64,000 bases of DNA, taken from contig JBNJFY010000004.1 in the NCBI GenBank assembly GCA_051747265.1, forward strand, positions 372,001 to 436,000, given 5' to 3'. This stretch comes from JBNJFY01 sp051747265. Lineage in GTDB: Bacteria; Bacteroidota; Rhodothermia; Balneolales; Balneolaceae. Position numbers and translations under genes: made by a program. The notes beneath the pieces are model-generated. The model ran no database searches. It saw nothing but the letters and a program-made list of their open reading frames with translations, and was not told where the DNA came from. Of this stretch, positions 43,271 to 51,859 are shown one piece after another; position 1 is the first letter of the stretch, and each line of letters opens with the position of its first letter.

Positions 43271-45292
43271 ATGATCAAAACATATCCTTATCTACGTGGA
43301 TGTATGTTGCTGTTAATGCTGAGCGTTTGGGGCGGCCTGTCCGCGATTTCTCATGCGCAGCAAAAGGGCAATGTACAACCTGCCTTTGAACCGCTGCATT
43401 GGGAGCCCACCAGCGATGCTCGCACTTCCGGTGGATCACCGAGTGATGAGTATTGGCAAAACAGGGCCGACTACCAGATGGAAGTTGAGCTGGATGCCAA
43501 AAATCATGTGCTAAAGGGGAATGTTACCATCGAATACACCAATAACAGTCCGCAGGATCTGAACTTCGTGTGGCTGCAGTTGGATCAAAACCTGTTTGAT
43601 AGAGATTCACGAGGTGCCGCGATTACTCCCTATGGCGGATCCCGCTTTGGGAATCTGCAGTTTGACGGGGGCTATGAGATCGAAATGGTGACCATCACCC
43701 ACGATGAGGAATCGTACGAACCAGAGCAGATGATCGTAGATACCAATATGAAGCTGGCGCTTCAAAAAGTTCTGCAAGCAGAGGGTGATCAGCTCACCAT
43801 CAGTATTGATTACCGCTTTAACATTCCCGAGTACGGATCCGACCGCATGGGGCGCTTAGAAACCGAAAACGGCTGGATCTACGAGTTCGCCCAGTGGTAT
43901 CCCCGGATGGTGGTCTATGATGATCTCCAAGGGTGGAATGTGATGCCTTATTTGGGCAGTGGTGAGTTTTACTTGGAGTATGGAACCTTCGATTATAAAG
44001 TGACTGTGCCCGCTGAACATATCGTAGTGGGATCTGGTGAGCTGCAAAATCCCGAAGCGGTTTATACCGATGAACAGCTAGAACGCTTGGATCAAGCTAA
44101 AAATAGCGATGAAACGGTGAAGATTATTACCAAGGATGAAGTATCCAAAACACGTAAAACTCGACCCAAAAAACTGGGGTTGGGAACCATCACTTGGCAC
44201 TTTCGCATGGAGAATGCTCGTGATGTAGCGTGGGCTAGCTCCGAAGCCTTCATGTTAGACGCCGCTCGGATCAATCTGCCTAGTGGTAAGACTGCCATGG
44301 CTATGTCTGCTTATCCTGAGGAAGTGGCCGATGATACCGCTTGGGGACGATCCACCGAGTACACCAAAGCTTCTATAGAGCACTATTCGGAGATGTGGTA
44401 TGAGTACCCCTATTCCGCTGCTGTAAATGTGGCTGGAATTGTGGGTGGAATGGAATATCCAGGCGTTTCTTTCTGTAGTTGGCAATCTACTCGTGGCGAC
44501 CTCTGGGGAGTGACCGATCATGAATTCGGGCACAATTGGTTTCCTATGCTTGTGGGTTCTAACGAGCGTCAGTACGCGTGGATGGACGAAGGTTTCAACA
44601 CGTTTATCAACTTCTATAGTACACGGGCTTTTAACGATGGAGAGTATCACGGGCCGATGCCTATTGAACAGTATATCGTCCCTTGGATGGCTAGTATGCA
44701 GAGTGAACCGGTAATGACCTTTCCGGATCAGATCAATGCGGGTAACTTCGGGGTGGTTTCTTACTACAAACCGGGCTATGGTTTGATGCTGTTGCGAGAG
44801 GATATTCTGGGTCAGGAGCGATTCGACGATGCCTTCAGGACGTATATCGAGCGTTGGAAGAATAAACATCCTTCGCCGGGCGATTTCTTTAATACCATGG
44901 AAGATGTGTCTGGAGAAGAGCTGGACTGGTTCTGGCGTGGCTGGTTTCTGGAAGATTGGACCATGGACCAAAGCGTGGATTCGGTCACATATATCGAAGA
45001 TAACCCGGCCAAAGGGGCGTTGGTTACGGTGAGCAACCAAGACAACCTGGTTATGCCGGTGAATGTGACTGTCTATGAGTCGGGTGGCAATAGGCACCAA
45101 GAACGCTTCCCTGTGGAAGTATGGCAGAAGCGCGATGTATGGCAATTCAGGGTGAACACAACTGCACCCATTGATTCGGTTAAGCTGGGTTCTGGTTCCT
45201 TTGTGCCGTACCCGGATATCAATGCCGAAAACAATATCTGGCGAAGCCGTGGAGAAGCACCATCCGACAACGACACCAATGACATGCGCTAA
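43271..45292 (+). CDS. Exported M1 family metallopeptidase
   Basis: A 673-aa protein with a signal peptide (about 1-30, ending SHAQ). The N-terminal domain (about 65-260) is the M1 saddle (LDAKNHVLKGNVTIEYTNNS, LNFVWLQLDQN). The catalytic domain has VGGMEYPG for substrate N-terminus binding and the zinc site H417-E418-x-x-H421 (HEFGHNW) with E440 (WMDEGFN). It is a periplasmic or surface aminopeptidase. The ATG is only 22 bp downstream of MITE copy B, so its promoter must lie in or beyond the element. A hairpin terminator follows. Confidence 0.92.
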   Translation: MIKTYPYLRGCMLLLMLSVWGGLSAISHAQQKGNVQPAFEPLHWEPTSDARTSGGSPSDEYWQNRADYQMEVELDAKNHVLKGNVTIEYTNNSPQDLNFVWLQLDQNLFDRDSRGAAITPYGGSRFGNLQFDGGYEIEMVTITHDEESYEPEQMIVDTNMKLALQKVLQAEGDQLTISIDYRFNIPEYGSDRMGRLETENGWIYEFAQWYPRMVVYDDLQGWNVMPYLGSGEFYLEYGTFDYKVTVPAEHIVVGSGELQNPEAVYTDEQLERLDQAKNSDETVKIITKDEVSKTRKTRPKKLGLGTITWHFRMENARDVAWASSEAFMLDAARINLPSGKTAMAMSAYPEEVADDTAWGRSTEYTKASIEHYSEMWYEYPYSAAVNVAGIVGGMEYPGVSFCSWQSTRGDLWGVTDHEFGHNWFPMLVGSNERQYAWMDEGFNTFINFYSTRAFNDGEYHGPMPIEQYIVPWMASMQSEPVMTFPDQINAGNFGVVSYYKPGYGLMLLREDILGQERFDDAFRTYIERWKNKHPSPGDFFNTMEDVSGEELDWFWRGWFLEDWTMDQSVDSVTYIEDNPAKGALVTVSNQDNLVMPVNVTVYESGGNRHQERFPVEVWQKRDVWQFRVNTTAPIDSVKLGSGSFVPYPDINAENNIWRSRGEAPSDNDTNDMR

Positions 45293-45320
45293 GCGCTATA
45301 CGTTACAGTTAATGATTACA

Positions 45321-45360
45321 AAATGGCCGATGGTCGCAAGATCGTCGGCCATTTATTTAT
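45321..45360 (+). terminator. Probable terminator after the M1 peptidase gene
   Basis: AAATGGCCGA (45321-45330) pairs with TCGGCCATTT (45345-45354) and is followed by ATTTAT. The T-tract is weak, but the 10-bp stem and the position 28 bp after the stop codon support a terminator. Confidence 0.6.
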
Positions 45361-45369
45361 CTGTGGATA

Positions 45370-46620
45370 TTCTGTGTTCAACCCCTTCAGGGTTGAGTAT
45401 AGTTGGTTAATAAGGAAGTTATTCAGGTTTGACCGCTTCACGGTCATGGAGTGGAGAGTGGTCAGTTGAACCCAAGATTATTTAGAAAAATATTGATTGT
45501 AAGTGTTCCCAATAAATGTTGGTAATAAGAATATGATGCCTGAAAACTTCAAAAACATACGTAAATGAAATGACCGCGTAGCGGTCCCATTTTTAGTTTG
45601 TATTTAGAAGAAGTGGATTCTTGAATAGGCCGACGTCGGAAGCTAGCTGTCATCTCCAGTTCATAAACAATTTAGGTTTAACCCCTTCAGGGTTGTCAAT
45701 AATGGGTTGATAAGGAAGTTATTCAGGTTTGACCGCTTCACGGTCATAAGCGTCTTATCAAATAGTATAACCCAATTCAGTTGGAAAGAGGGCATTAAGG
45801 AGAGCAGGTTGAAAAGACCAGGCATTGAATCATCAAGAAGATTCGATGCCCCACCACACCTCATGGCGTTAACAATGCAATGACCTATCCCAAATCGTGC
45901 ACTCATGTTTGATCGCTTTGCAAATCATTGGAGAAGAGATAGATGCCCAATAAACCAAGTTTTAGATAAGCCAATATATACGAATAACCCTTAGTAGAAT
46001 GAGAATCCACAAAGCCATGTAGGTAACTTTTAAATCAACTATCAATTAGCATGCCCAGACCGCATAGCGGTCCCAGTACTAGATAGTATTATGTATATGT
46101 AAAAGTGAATTTTTGAAAATGCTGACGCTGGAAAGTTAGTAGCCAATTCTAATTCATAGGCAATGTGTGTTCAACCCCTTCAGGGTTGAGTATAGTTGGT
46201 TGATAAGGAAGTTATTCAGGTTTGACCGCTTCACGGTCATAGAGTGGAGAGATATTGCCCCTTTCAACCTAATTTTAAATATGACAAAATATTTAAAGTA
46301 GCCTTAGTTGAGTGCTGATCCACAAATCCAGGATCAGAAAGACCATAAAAGTTATCAATTGGCATTTTGATAGACCGCGTATCGGTCCCATCACTAGAGC
46401 ACCGCAGGTGCTCCGCGGTCATATGCTAAGTGAAGTGGCTCGTTTAACCTCAATTAAAATGGTGCAAGGTATACCTTTAGTTGAATGAAGTTCCACAAAA
46501 ACAGGGTAGACAACTTTTAAATCGGTATCAGTTGGTATGCCGCCGGACCGCATAGCGGTCCCATTACTATAGCACCGCAGGTGCGAAAAAAGAAACGACC
46601 TCGCTAGAGGTCGCACCCAT
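45370..46620. repeat. Array of short palindromic (REP-like) hairpins
   Basis: A 1.25-kb gene-free region built from repeated modules. Three composite units (45378-45446, 45680-45746, 46171-46239) each have hairpin AACCCCTTCAGGGTT, a 33-35-bp conserved linker and hairpin TGACCGCTTCACGGTCA; both loops read CTTCA. A third hairpin, GACCGCnTAnCGGTCCCA, occurs at 45572, 46058, 46373 and 46546. GCACCGCAGGTGC occurs at 46398 and 46572, and a GACCTC/GAGGTC hairpin at 46596-46613. Longer degenerate repeats of about 100 bp link them (for example the stretches before 46058, 46373 and 46546). Stems are conserved while flanks drift. This resembles REP/BIME sequences mobilised by RAYT (TnpA-REP) proteins; none is encoded here. 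Confidence 0.8.
46583..46613 (-). terminator. Terminator of the porin gene, formed by the last REP hairpin
   Basis: On the minus strand CGACCTC (complement of 46607-46613) pairs with GAGGTCG, leaving a 4-nt loop, and is followed by TTTCTTTTTT. It lies just downstream of the porin stop at 46631, so the edge of the hairpin array serves as its terminator. Confidence 0.75.
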
Positions 46621-46630
46621 TTAAGGCATA

Positions 46631-47983
46631 TTAAAACGAATAATTCAACACCAGGTGATACAAATGCAGATTCACCTTGTTGTATTCCCATCCGGCCTTC
46701 AAAGGGATATCCTTATCCATGCCATTCCATTTGTAGGTATACAGCAGCTCCAGCCCCAATTTATTGGAATCCGTAACAGCCCAGCTACGATGAATATTTA
46801 TATTCAGCTGATGATAATCACCCAGAGCGTATTTATTCAATTCCGCCTGAGCAGGGGAGGTACGGTCCTGAAACGCATAGGATAGCTTCACGTTAAATCG
46901 ATCTTGATGATAGTTCAATGCCGAATAATAGACCCAGGTATCCCCGGATCCTTCCGCGCGTTCCCGTTTCTGAAAAACAAAGAACGGCTCACGTCCCCAT
47001 TCGCGGGGAAACAGAAAACGCCCCGCCGGACCAATACGCAATCCCGCCAAAGAGAACGTCAACGGTTGATGAATCACCGCAACACGCGCACCGAGACCCC
47101 AAGATTCAGCCTCCGGATCAATATATCGCAAATCCGGTTGTGTAGATCCGCCCTCACCCACACCATTTTGGTAAAAGCCCTCCACAGAAGCTCGAACCGT
47201 CCATGGATTGCTAGTAAAAATGGTTTGGTGGCCCTGAAAATAAGCCAGATTAAACACATTGGTGAGTCGGTAATTCCAGAGGTTCACATTGCCATGCTGA
47301 GCATAATTCCACCCGAAGCGAGCAATTACCAATCCATCTGTATCCACATTTCCGGCGTATTGACTGGGCGTACCGTCTGAACGCAAACCTGCAGAATAAG
47401 TGCCCAATGAATTACCGATGGTGTACCATTTGCCTGTAGATCGCGGAGCTACCGCCTGTATAAAATATACTTGCCCCATAAACTGATTATCTGGCCGGTA
47501 GGTATAGCGAACTCCTTGAGCCAGGGTAGGGATCATCCGACCATCTTCCGGATTGAAAAACGGCGTTTTGGGCAACATGCGGCCCACGGTCAACTCATGG
47601 TTACCCGGGGAGTAGGTGAGATTCAACCGACCGATAAACGAAATAGATGGTTTGCCCGGATGCTGCACATCATATAATCCCAGCGTATAGCGGGGTAACT
47701 TTCCGGTAGTGGGATCCGGTTTACGAAGGTCCATAGACCACATTCGTTCCGAGTGATAGAACACTACTTCGGTCTGAAGGTCAGGCACCAGCGTTTTCTT
47801 ATAGCCCAACCAACCGCCCAATGCCCAAGAGCGGCTATCGCGATAGGGATCGGCTTGCTCCTCCATCAAAATATAGGTGCGGATATTTCCAAATGCGCCA
47901 TCCGTATCGTCGGCAGACTGCGCCCAGCCTGCCGATGCTGTAGATGCCACCAGCAGAAGAGCAATTAGCAAACGAATATTCAT
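46631..47983 (-). CDS. OprD-like outer-membrane porin
   Basis: A 450-aa protein with a signal peptide (about 1-21, ending GWAQ) and an 18-strand-type porin pattern: GNIRTYILMEEQ, SWALGGWLGYKKTL, NHELTVGRMLPKTPFFNPEDGRMIP and the terminal strand HLYHLVLNYSF. The LTVGRMLPKTP and QGVRYTYRP features recall the OprD/OprB porin superfamily. Substrate unknown. It lies 15 bp downstream of the dihaem cytochrome gene on the same strand, so the pair is likely cotranscribed and the porin may admit or release the cytochrome's substrate. Confidence 0.75.
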   Translation of the reverse strand: MNIRLLIALLLVASTASAGWAQSADDTDGAFGNIRTYILMEEQADPYRDSRSWALGGWLGYKKTLVPDLQTEVVFYHSERMWSMDLRKPDPTTGKLPRYTLGLYDVQHPGKPSISFIGRLNLTYSPGNHELTVGRMLPKTPFFNPEDGRMIPTLAQGVRYTYRPDNQFMGQVYFIQAVAPRSTGKWYTIGNSLGTYSAGLRSDGTPSQYAGNVDTDGLVIARFGWNYAQHGNVNLWNYRLTNVFNLAYFQGHQTIFTSNPWTVRASVEGFYQNGVGEGGSTQPDLRYIDPEAESWGLGARVAVIHQPLTFSLAGLRIGPAGRFLFPREWGREPFFVFQKRERAEGSGDTWVYYSALNYHQDRFNVKLSYAFQDRTSPAQAELNKYALGDYHQLNINIHRSWAVTDSNKLGLELLYTYKWNGMDKDIPLKAGWEYNKVNLHLYHLVLNYSF

Positions 47984-47998
47984 GAATCGACCTAGGTC

Positions 47999-49015
47999 TT
48001 ATTGTTGGGTTTGCTCTTGGCGCGCCTTGATGATCGGCTGGAACGGCCCATATTTATGTTGCTCCAACGAGAAATCATCCGGATGCGGTGGGTAAGGACT
48101 ATCCACCGGTTTTTTGGTAAGTACCGGATAATCGACCTCGGTATTTGACTTTTTAGGTCGATCAAAAGAATTGATGTAGGCAGCTACATCATAGGCTTCT
48201 TCATCAGTCAAAATCGGATTGTCATGGGTTGCGCCCAACGGCATATTGCCCTTAATAAACTGAGATGCCTTAATCACCCTATGCATACCCGCGCCATGAT
48301 TATAGCTGCCCTCGCCCCAAACCGGAGGAAAAGTATACCCTTGGCTGGGATCATTCGGGTTAGCAGCCATACCCTGACCATCATTCTGGTGGCAAGCAAT
48401 GCAATGTTGCTCAAAAACTTGTTTGCCATGCTCCAAATCGGCACGTCGATTGGGGAGCTCAACATCTACAAATCCAATACCATCGATGGATTCATCGGGC
48501 GAAATTCCCCGACTCAGCCAGTGCATATAAGCCACCATGGATTTCATTTCTTTACTTTCCACCGGAAGCATCCGGCCATCCATGCTACGCTCCATACAAC
48601 CGTTAATACGATCTTCAATGGTACCGATCTCGTTTTCTCGACCACGATATTGGGGGAAACGAGACGTAATACCAATGTAGGGTGCCGCGAATTTTTTGGT
48701 TCCACCATTCAAGTGGCAGGATTGACAATCCAAATTATTCCCGGCAAAACGCATCTTGGGATCTTCCACATTGGGACCAATGTATTTTCCCGTGTTGGTG
48801 ATCAACTCATAACCGTATTGAATATAATCACCCATTTTTCCCGGTGGTAAACTATCCAACGGCGGGTTATCCCAGGGAAGGGCAGTAGCGGTTTTCACGT
48901 TCTGAGTAGATGAGGTATCCGGTTGTTGATACCACATATATCCCACCAACCCTATGACCAGAAGGGTTTCGATGGTAATCAATAATTTAGCTTTGGGACT
49001 CATAGCGACGAACAT
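47999..49015 (-). CDS. Dihaem cytochrome c, TsdA-like (thiosulfate dehydrogenase family)
   Basis: A 338-aa protein with an N-terminal membrane anchor (about 11-30) and two class I cytochrome c domains. Haem sites are CQSCH (LDCQSCHLNGGTK, about residue 96) and CIACH (QHCIACHQNDGQGMA, about 208). The first domain ends with INGCMERSMDGRMLP; its Cys, 39 residues after the first haem His, is in the place where TsdA proteins have the Cys axial ligand to haem 1. TsdA oxidises thiosulfate to tetrathionate or runs the reverse reaction. Start is the ATG at 49015 or at 49003. Family call good, substrate inferred. Confidence 0.8.
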   Translation of the reverse strand: MFVAMSPKAKLLITIETLLVIGLVGYMWYQQPDTSSTQNVKTATALPWDNPPLDSLPPGKMGDYIQYGYELITNTGKYIGPNVEDPKMRFAGNNLDCQSCHLNGGTKKFAAPYIGITSRFPQYRGRENEIGTIEDRINGCMERSMDGRMLPVESKEMKSMVAYMHWLSRGISPDESIDGIGFVDVELPNRRADLEHGKQVFEQHCIACHQNDGQGMAANPNDPSQGYTFPPVWGEGSYNHGAGMHRVIKASQFIKGNMPLGATHDNPILTDEEAYDVAAYINSFDRPKKSNTEVDYPVLTKKPVDSPYPPHPDDFSLEQHKYGPFQPIIKARQEQTQQ

Positions 49016-49178
49016 TTATTAACTAATTAACTAATTGGTAATATGATACGAATAAAAGCCACTATTTGGCAACTGGGTTAAACGCCTGTAATCTATTTCT
49101 GAAAGTTACACATTAATGCTGTAAGGATGTTTTGCAATTATGTATAGAACTTCTGCTACAGGGGCTGTACAACAGAGG

Positions 49179-49934
49179 TTAGTATTGAGCGTAATTCATC
49201 AATTTTGTGCGACGATGAGTTGCCTGAGGCCGGATTTGCCATTCCTCTGCCCGATAACCCGAATTAAGCAAGTGGAGTAAAAGGGGATGGTTGGATTGCT
49301 CATTCATTTCAAAGGTGTCCAGATGTTCAGAAAAGGGCACAATTTTGGTGCGACCTTCAAAGGCACTGACGAATAGACGCTTATCTGTTTGCAACCCTTT
49401 ATGTTGATCAGGCAGGCAAACCGGACCTTTCCAGCTTCGCATTTCAGAATAAACTTCATACTCCCTGATTTTATCGGGTTTATTGGATAATTGTCCTTTT
49501 AAAATGAATGTATCCGCTTCTCGAAATTGAAAGGCGGGCGGACGATGAGTTTGCATGGCAATATCGGCCGGTTGATGGGGCATATTATACATCGTTCGTT
49601 CAATGAAGGAGAGGAAGCGGGATGAATTTAATGCGTTGACCAGATACAGACCCTGCTCATCCCGTTCATGTTTGGTAAGCTCGATTTCTACAAGCGTACG
49701 TAATTCGAAATAGGGTTTGCGCAGCCAATATCCCAATATAAAATCAAGCCATAAACGTACTCGGCCATGCTTGGATCGAGGAGCGAAATTTTGTGGATAC
49801 AAGATATCCTCCCAATATTCGGAACGAGCACTGCCCACCAGAACCAGCTCCTGCAGGCCTTCCTGAATATCTCGATAAGCAGGAATAGAGTCGGTGATAT
49901 CCGGTTGATCGGAATTGTACTCCCATTTTTTCAT
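49179..49934 (-). CDS. Conserved-looking protein of unknown function
   Basis: A 251-aa protein I do not recognise. I take the ATG at 49934 (MKKWEYNSDQPD) because GGAGAG lies just upstream; an in-frame start at 49985 would add 17 residues. There is no signal peptide or clear membrane helix. It is rich in Arg, Glu and aromatic residues, with mixed alpha/beta character (REYEVYSEMRSWKGPV, GRTKIVPFSEHLDTFEM). The C-terminus (EWQIRPQATHRRTKLMNYA) is basic. It could be an enzyme of the acetoacetate-decarboxylase/DUF2071-like fold, but that is a weak guess. It is separated from the cytochrome gene by 163 bp. Confidence 0.6.
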   Translation of the reverse strand: MKKWEYNSDQPDITDSIPAYRDIQEGLQELVLVGSARSEYWEDILYPQNFAPRSKHGRVRLWLDFILGYWLRKPYFELRTLVEIELTKHERDEQGLYLVNALNSSRFLSFIERTMYNMPHQPADIAMQTHRPPAFQFREADTFILKGQLSNKPDKIREYEVYSEMRSWKGPVCLPDQHKGLQTDKRLFVSAFEGRTKIVPFSEHLDTFEMNEQSNHPLLLHLLNSGYRAEEWQIRPQATHRRTKLMNYAQY

Positions 49935-49985
49935 CACGGTCTCTCCATCGAACGCTGGTGATCTCCCTACATTAGGAAATATCAA

Positions 49986-50156
49986 TCTTGTGAGTAAACT
50001 AAATTCAACTTAGGAAAAGCCCAGTAATGTTCATAAGAGTGGTAACCGTTTGTATTTGATGAACTTAGTCAGAAGAGGTACATGATGGATCTTAATTGCG
50101 GCCGACCCAAGATATGGTTCACCGAGCAGTATCCTTCCATGGATAGCATATTTCGG
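49986..50156. other. Divergent gap upstream of the trp leader
   Basis: The gene-free stretch between the unknown protein (-) and trpE (+) runs 49986-50361. Its first 170 bp show no ORF, RNA gene or repeat I can support. The second half holds the trp promoter candidate, leader peptide and attenuator listed separately. Confidence 0.35.
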
Positions 50157-50188
50157 TTTGCAAATTTTTGAAAAGGCCTGTACTTTCT
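50157..50188 (+). promoter_or_regulatory. Candidate trp operon promoter
   Basis: TTTG (50157-50160) and TACTTTCT (50181-50188) are 20 bp apart, close to the Bacteroidota -33/-7 pattern with an imperfect -7 box. Transcription would begin near 50195, about 30 nt before the leader peptide ATG at 50227. Position relative to the leader supports the call more than the motif does. Confidence 0.45.
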
Positions 50189-50226
50189 GAATCGAAATGA
50201 ACACACATATCCCCGCACATAGCATT

Positions 50227-50280
50227 ATGAATTGGTGGTGGCCTGTTTGGAAAAAACAGCAGCGGGATTGTTGTGTGTAA
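50227..50280 (+). CDS. trpL: trp leader peptide
   Basis: A 17-codon ORF encoding MNWWWPVWKKQQRDCCV, with four Trp codons at positions 3, 4, 5 and 8, 82 bp upstream of trpE. Such Trp density in a short ORF directly before a terminator and trpE is the signature of ribosome-mediated attenuation. When charged tRNA-Trp is scarce the ribosome stalls on the Trp codons (50233-50250). When it is plentiful the ribosome runs to the stop at 50278-50280 and covers the segment CAGCGGG (50260-50266). There is no Shine-Dalgarno sequence before the ATG, as usual for this phylum. Confidence 0.88.
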   Translation: MNWWWPVWKKQQRDCCV

Positions 50281-50348
50281 TGTGTAGTACAGACTTTTAG
50301 AAAACATTATTCCCAAGCCCGCTGTAAATTTTGCAGCGGGCTTTTTTT
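50260..50348 (+). promoter_or_regulatory. trp transcription attenuator (terminator/antiterminator)
   Basis: The terminator stem is AAGCCCGCTG (50315-50324) with CAGCGGGCTT (50334-50343), 9-nt loop, then a T-run to 50348; trpE starts at 50362. The leader ORF contains a copy of the right arm, CAGCGGG at 50260-50266, which can pair with CCCGCTG at 50318-50324 instead. The two pairings are mutually exclusive. A ribosome stalled on the Trp codons leaves 50260-50266 free to form the antiterminator; one at the leader stop masks it and the terminator forms. The mechanism is inferred from this arrangement and from proteobacterial trp attenuators. Confidence 0.88.
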
Positions 50349-50361
50349 ATGTCTTTATCAG

Positions 50362-51834
50362 ATGGATTATTCAACGTTCCAACAATATGCACAGGATTAT
50401 ACGGCTATTCCCATATCACGCCGGTTGATGGCGGATATGATAACGCCGGTGGCCCTGTTTAAAGCGTTACAGCAAAACGGACGCTACCCTTTTCTGTTAG
50501 AATCGGTGGAGGGGGGCGAACAATTGGGGCGCTATTCTTTTTTGGGAGTGGATCCCTTTGAAGTTCTGCGTTTTCAGGATGCTACGGTCACTCTGCAGAC
50601 TGGTGAGCAGAAACCGCGTGAGTTGAAAGAGGATTATTTTTCGGCGCTGGATATGTTAACTACCCGCTACCGGGAACCAGAGTTGAACGACTTGCCACGA
50701 CTGCGTGGGGGGGCGGTAGGGTTCTCCAGTTATGACACCGTCCGGCAGATCGAACATTTGCCCAATGTACCCGAAGATGACCTGCAGCTGCCGGAAGCCA
50801 TCTGGGCGTTTTATGATCAGATCTATGCCTTCGATCACGTCAAGCACCAAATCATTTTAATAAAGACGGTGCTGCTGGACGAGCGATCCGCATCGAATTT
50901 GTCTGGAACCTATAATCAGGCTCAGCAACAGCTGGATGCTATGGAGCAGCGGGTGATGAATCCCGGGAGCTACGGCCAGAGCGAAATTGAACTGAATACA
51001 AATCAGGTGACCAGCAATTTCAGTGAGGATGCCTTTGCGCAATCGGTGGCACAGTGCAAAGAGTACATTCGCGAAGGGGACATTTTTCAGGTGGTCCTTT
51101 CACAGCGGCTGGAAACGCCCTACTCCGGTGACCGCTTTCAGCTCTACCGGGCATTGCGAATGGTGAATCCCTCGCCGTACCTGTTTTACCTGGATTTTGA
51201 AGATTTCGCCTTGGTGGGATCCTCACCCGAAGTACTGGTGCAAACCGAAGAAAATCGGGTGCGCGTGCTACCTATTGCCGGAACCCGCCGACGCGGTCGC
51301 ACTGAGCGGGAAGATCTGGCCATGGAAGAGGAGTTGCGCAATGATCCCAAGGAGATTGCCGAGCATGTGATGCTGGTGGATCTGGGACGCAACGATGTGG
51401 CGCGGGTGAGTAAACCGGGTACGGTGGAAGTGACCCGCAATCAAACCATCGAGCGCTATTCACACGTGATGCACATTGTGTCTGAAGTGCAGGGCGAGTT
51501 GCAGGAAGAGGCCTCTTCGGTTCATGCCTTGCAGCAGTGTTTTCCCGCCGGAACGGTGAGCGGGGCTCCCAAAATCCGGGCTATGGAAATTATTGATGAG
51601 CTGGAACCCACCAAGCGCGGCCCCTACGCCGGAGCGGTGGGCTATTTCGACTTTTCCGGCAATATGGATACCTGTATCGCCATTCGTACTATGGTGGTCA
51701 CCGATTCAAATATTTACATTCAGGCCGGCGCCGGAATTGTAGCGGACAGTGATCCCCAATTGGAATACCAGGAAACTCAAAACAAGGCCAATGCGTTGTT
51801 ACAGGCGCTCAGCGTGGCCATCGAATTAACGTAA
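50362..51834 (+). CDS. trpE: Anthranilate synthase component I
   Basis: A 490-aa TrpE, which with TrpG converts chorismate and glutamine to anthranilate, the first step of tryptophan synthesis. The N-terminal domain has LLESVEGGEQLGRYSF, an exact LLES-x10-S tryptophan feedback motif, so inhibition by Trp is expected. The chorismate-binding domain shows REGDIFQVVLSQR, PIAGTRRRGRT, FPAGTVSGAPKIRAMEII and RGPYAGAVGYFDF. It is the first gene after the attenuator, and trpS follows at 25 bp. Confidence 0.96.
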   Translation: MDYSTFQQYAQDYTAIPISRRLMADMITPVALFKALQQNGRYPFLLESVEGGEQLGRYSFLGVDPFEVLRFQDATVTLQTGEQKPRELKEDYFSALDMLTTRYREPELNDLPRLRGGAVGFSSYDTVRQIEHLPNVPEDDLQLPEAIWAFYDQIYAFDHVKHQIILIKTVLLDERSASNLSGTYNQAQQQLDAMEQRVMNPGSYGQSEIELNTNQVTSNFSEDAFAQSVAQCKEYIREGDIFQVVLSQRLETPYSGDRFQLYRALRMVNPSPYLFYLDFEDFALVGSSPEVLVQTEENRVRVLPIAGTRRRGRTEREDLAMEEELRNDPKEIAEHVMLVDLGRNDVARVSKPGTVEVTRNQTIERYSHVMHIVSEVQGELQEEASSVHALQQCFPAGTVSGAPKIRAMEIIDELEPTKRGPYAGAVGYFDFSGNMDTCIAIRTMVVTDSNIYIQAGAGIVADSDPQLEYQETQNKANALLQALSVAIELT

Positions 51835-51859
51835 TCGAATCTATCAACCAAAAGGAGTT

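Noticed and set aside
44255..45145. 296-codon ORF antisense to the M1 peptidase gene
   Set aside because: Lies fully inside a clear M1 metallopeptidase with catalytic motifs; the antisense product is His/Arg-rich shadow sequence.
45661..45906. Minus-strand ORF of 81 codons
   Set aside because: Its C-terminal half is a translation of the hairpin repeats; no start context or family match.
45370..46620. CRISPR array
   Set aside because: Repeats differ in type, spacing is irregular (about 30 to 490 bp), linkers are themselves repeated, and no cas genes are near.
48224..48850. 208-codon ORF antisense to the dihaem cytochrome gene
   Set aside because: The opposite strand encodes two haem motifs and a coherent protein; this ORF has no recognisable features.
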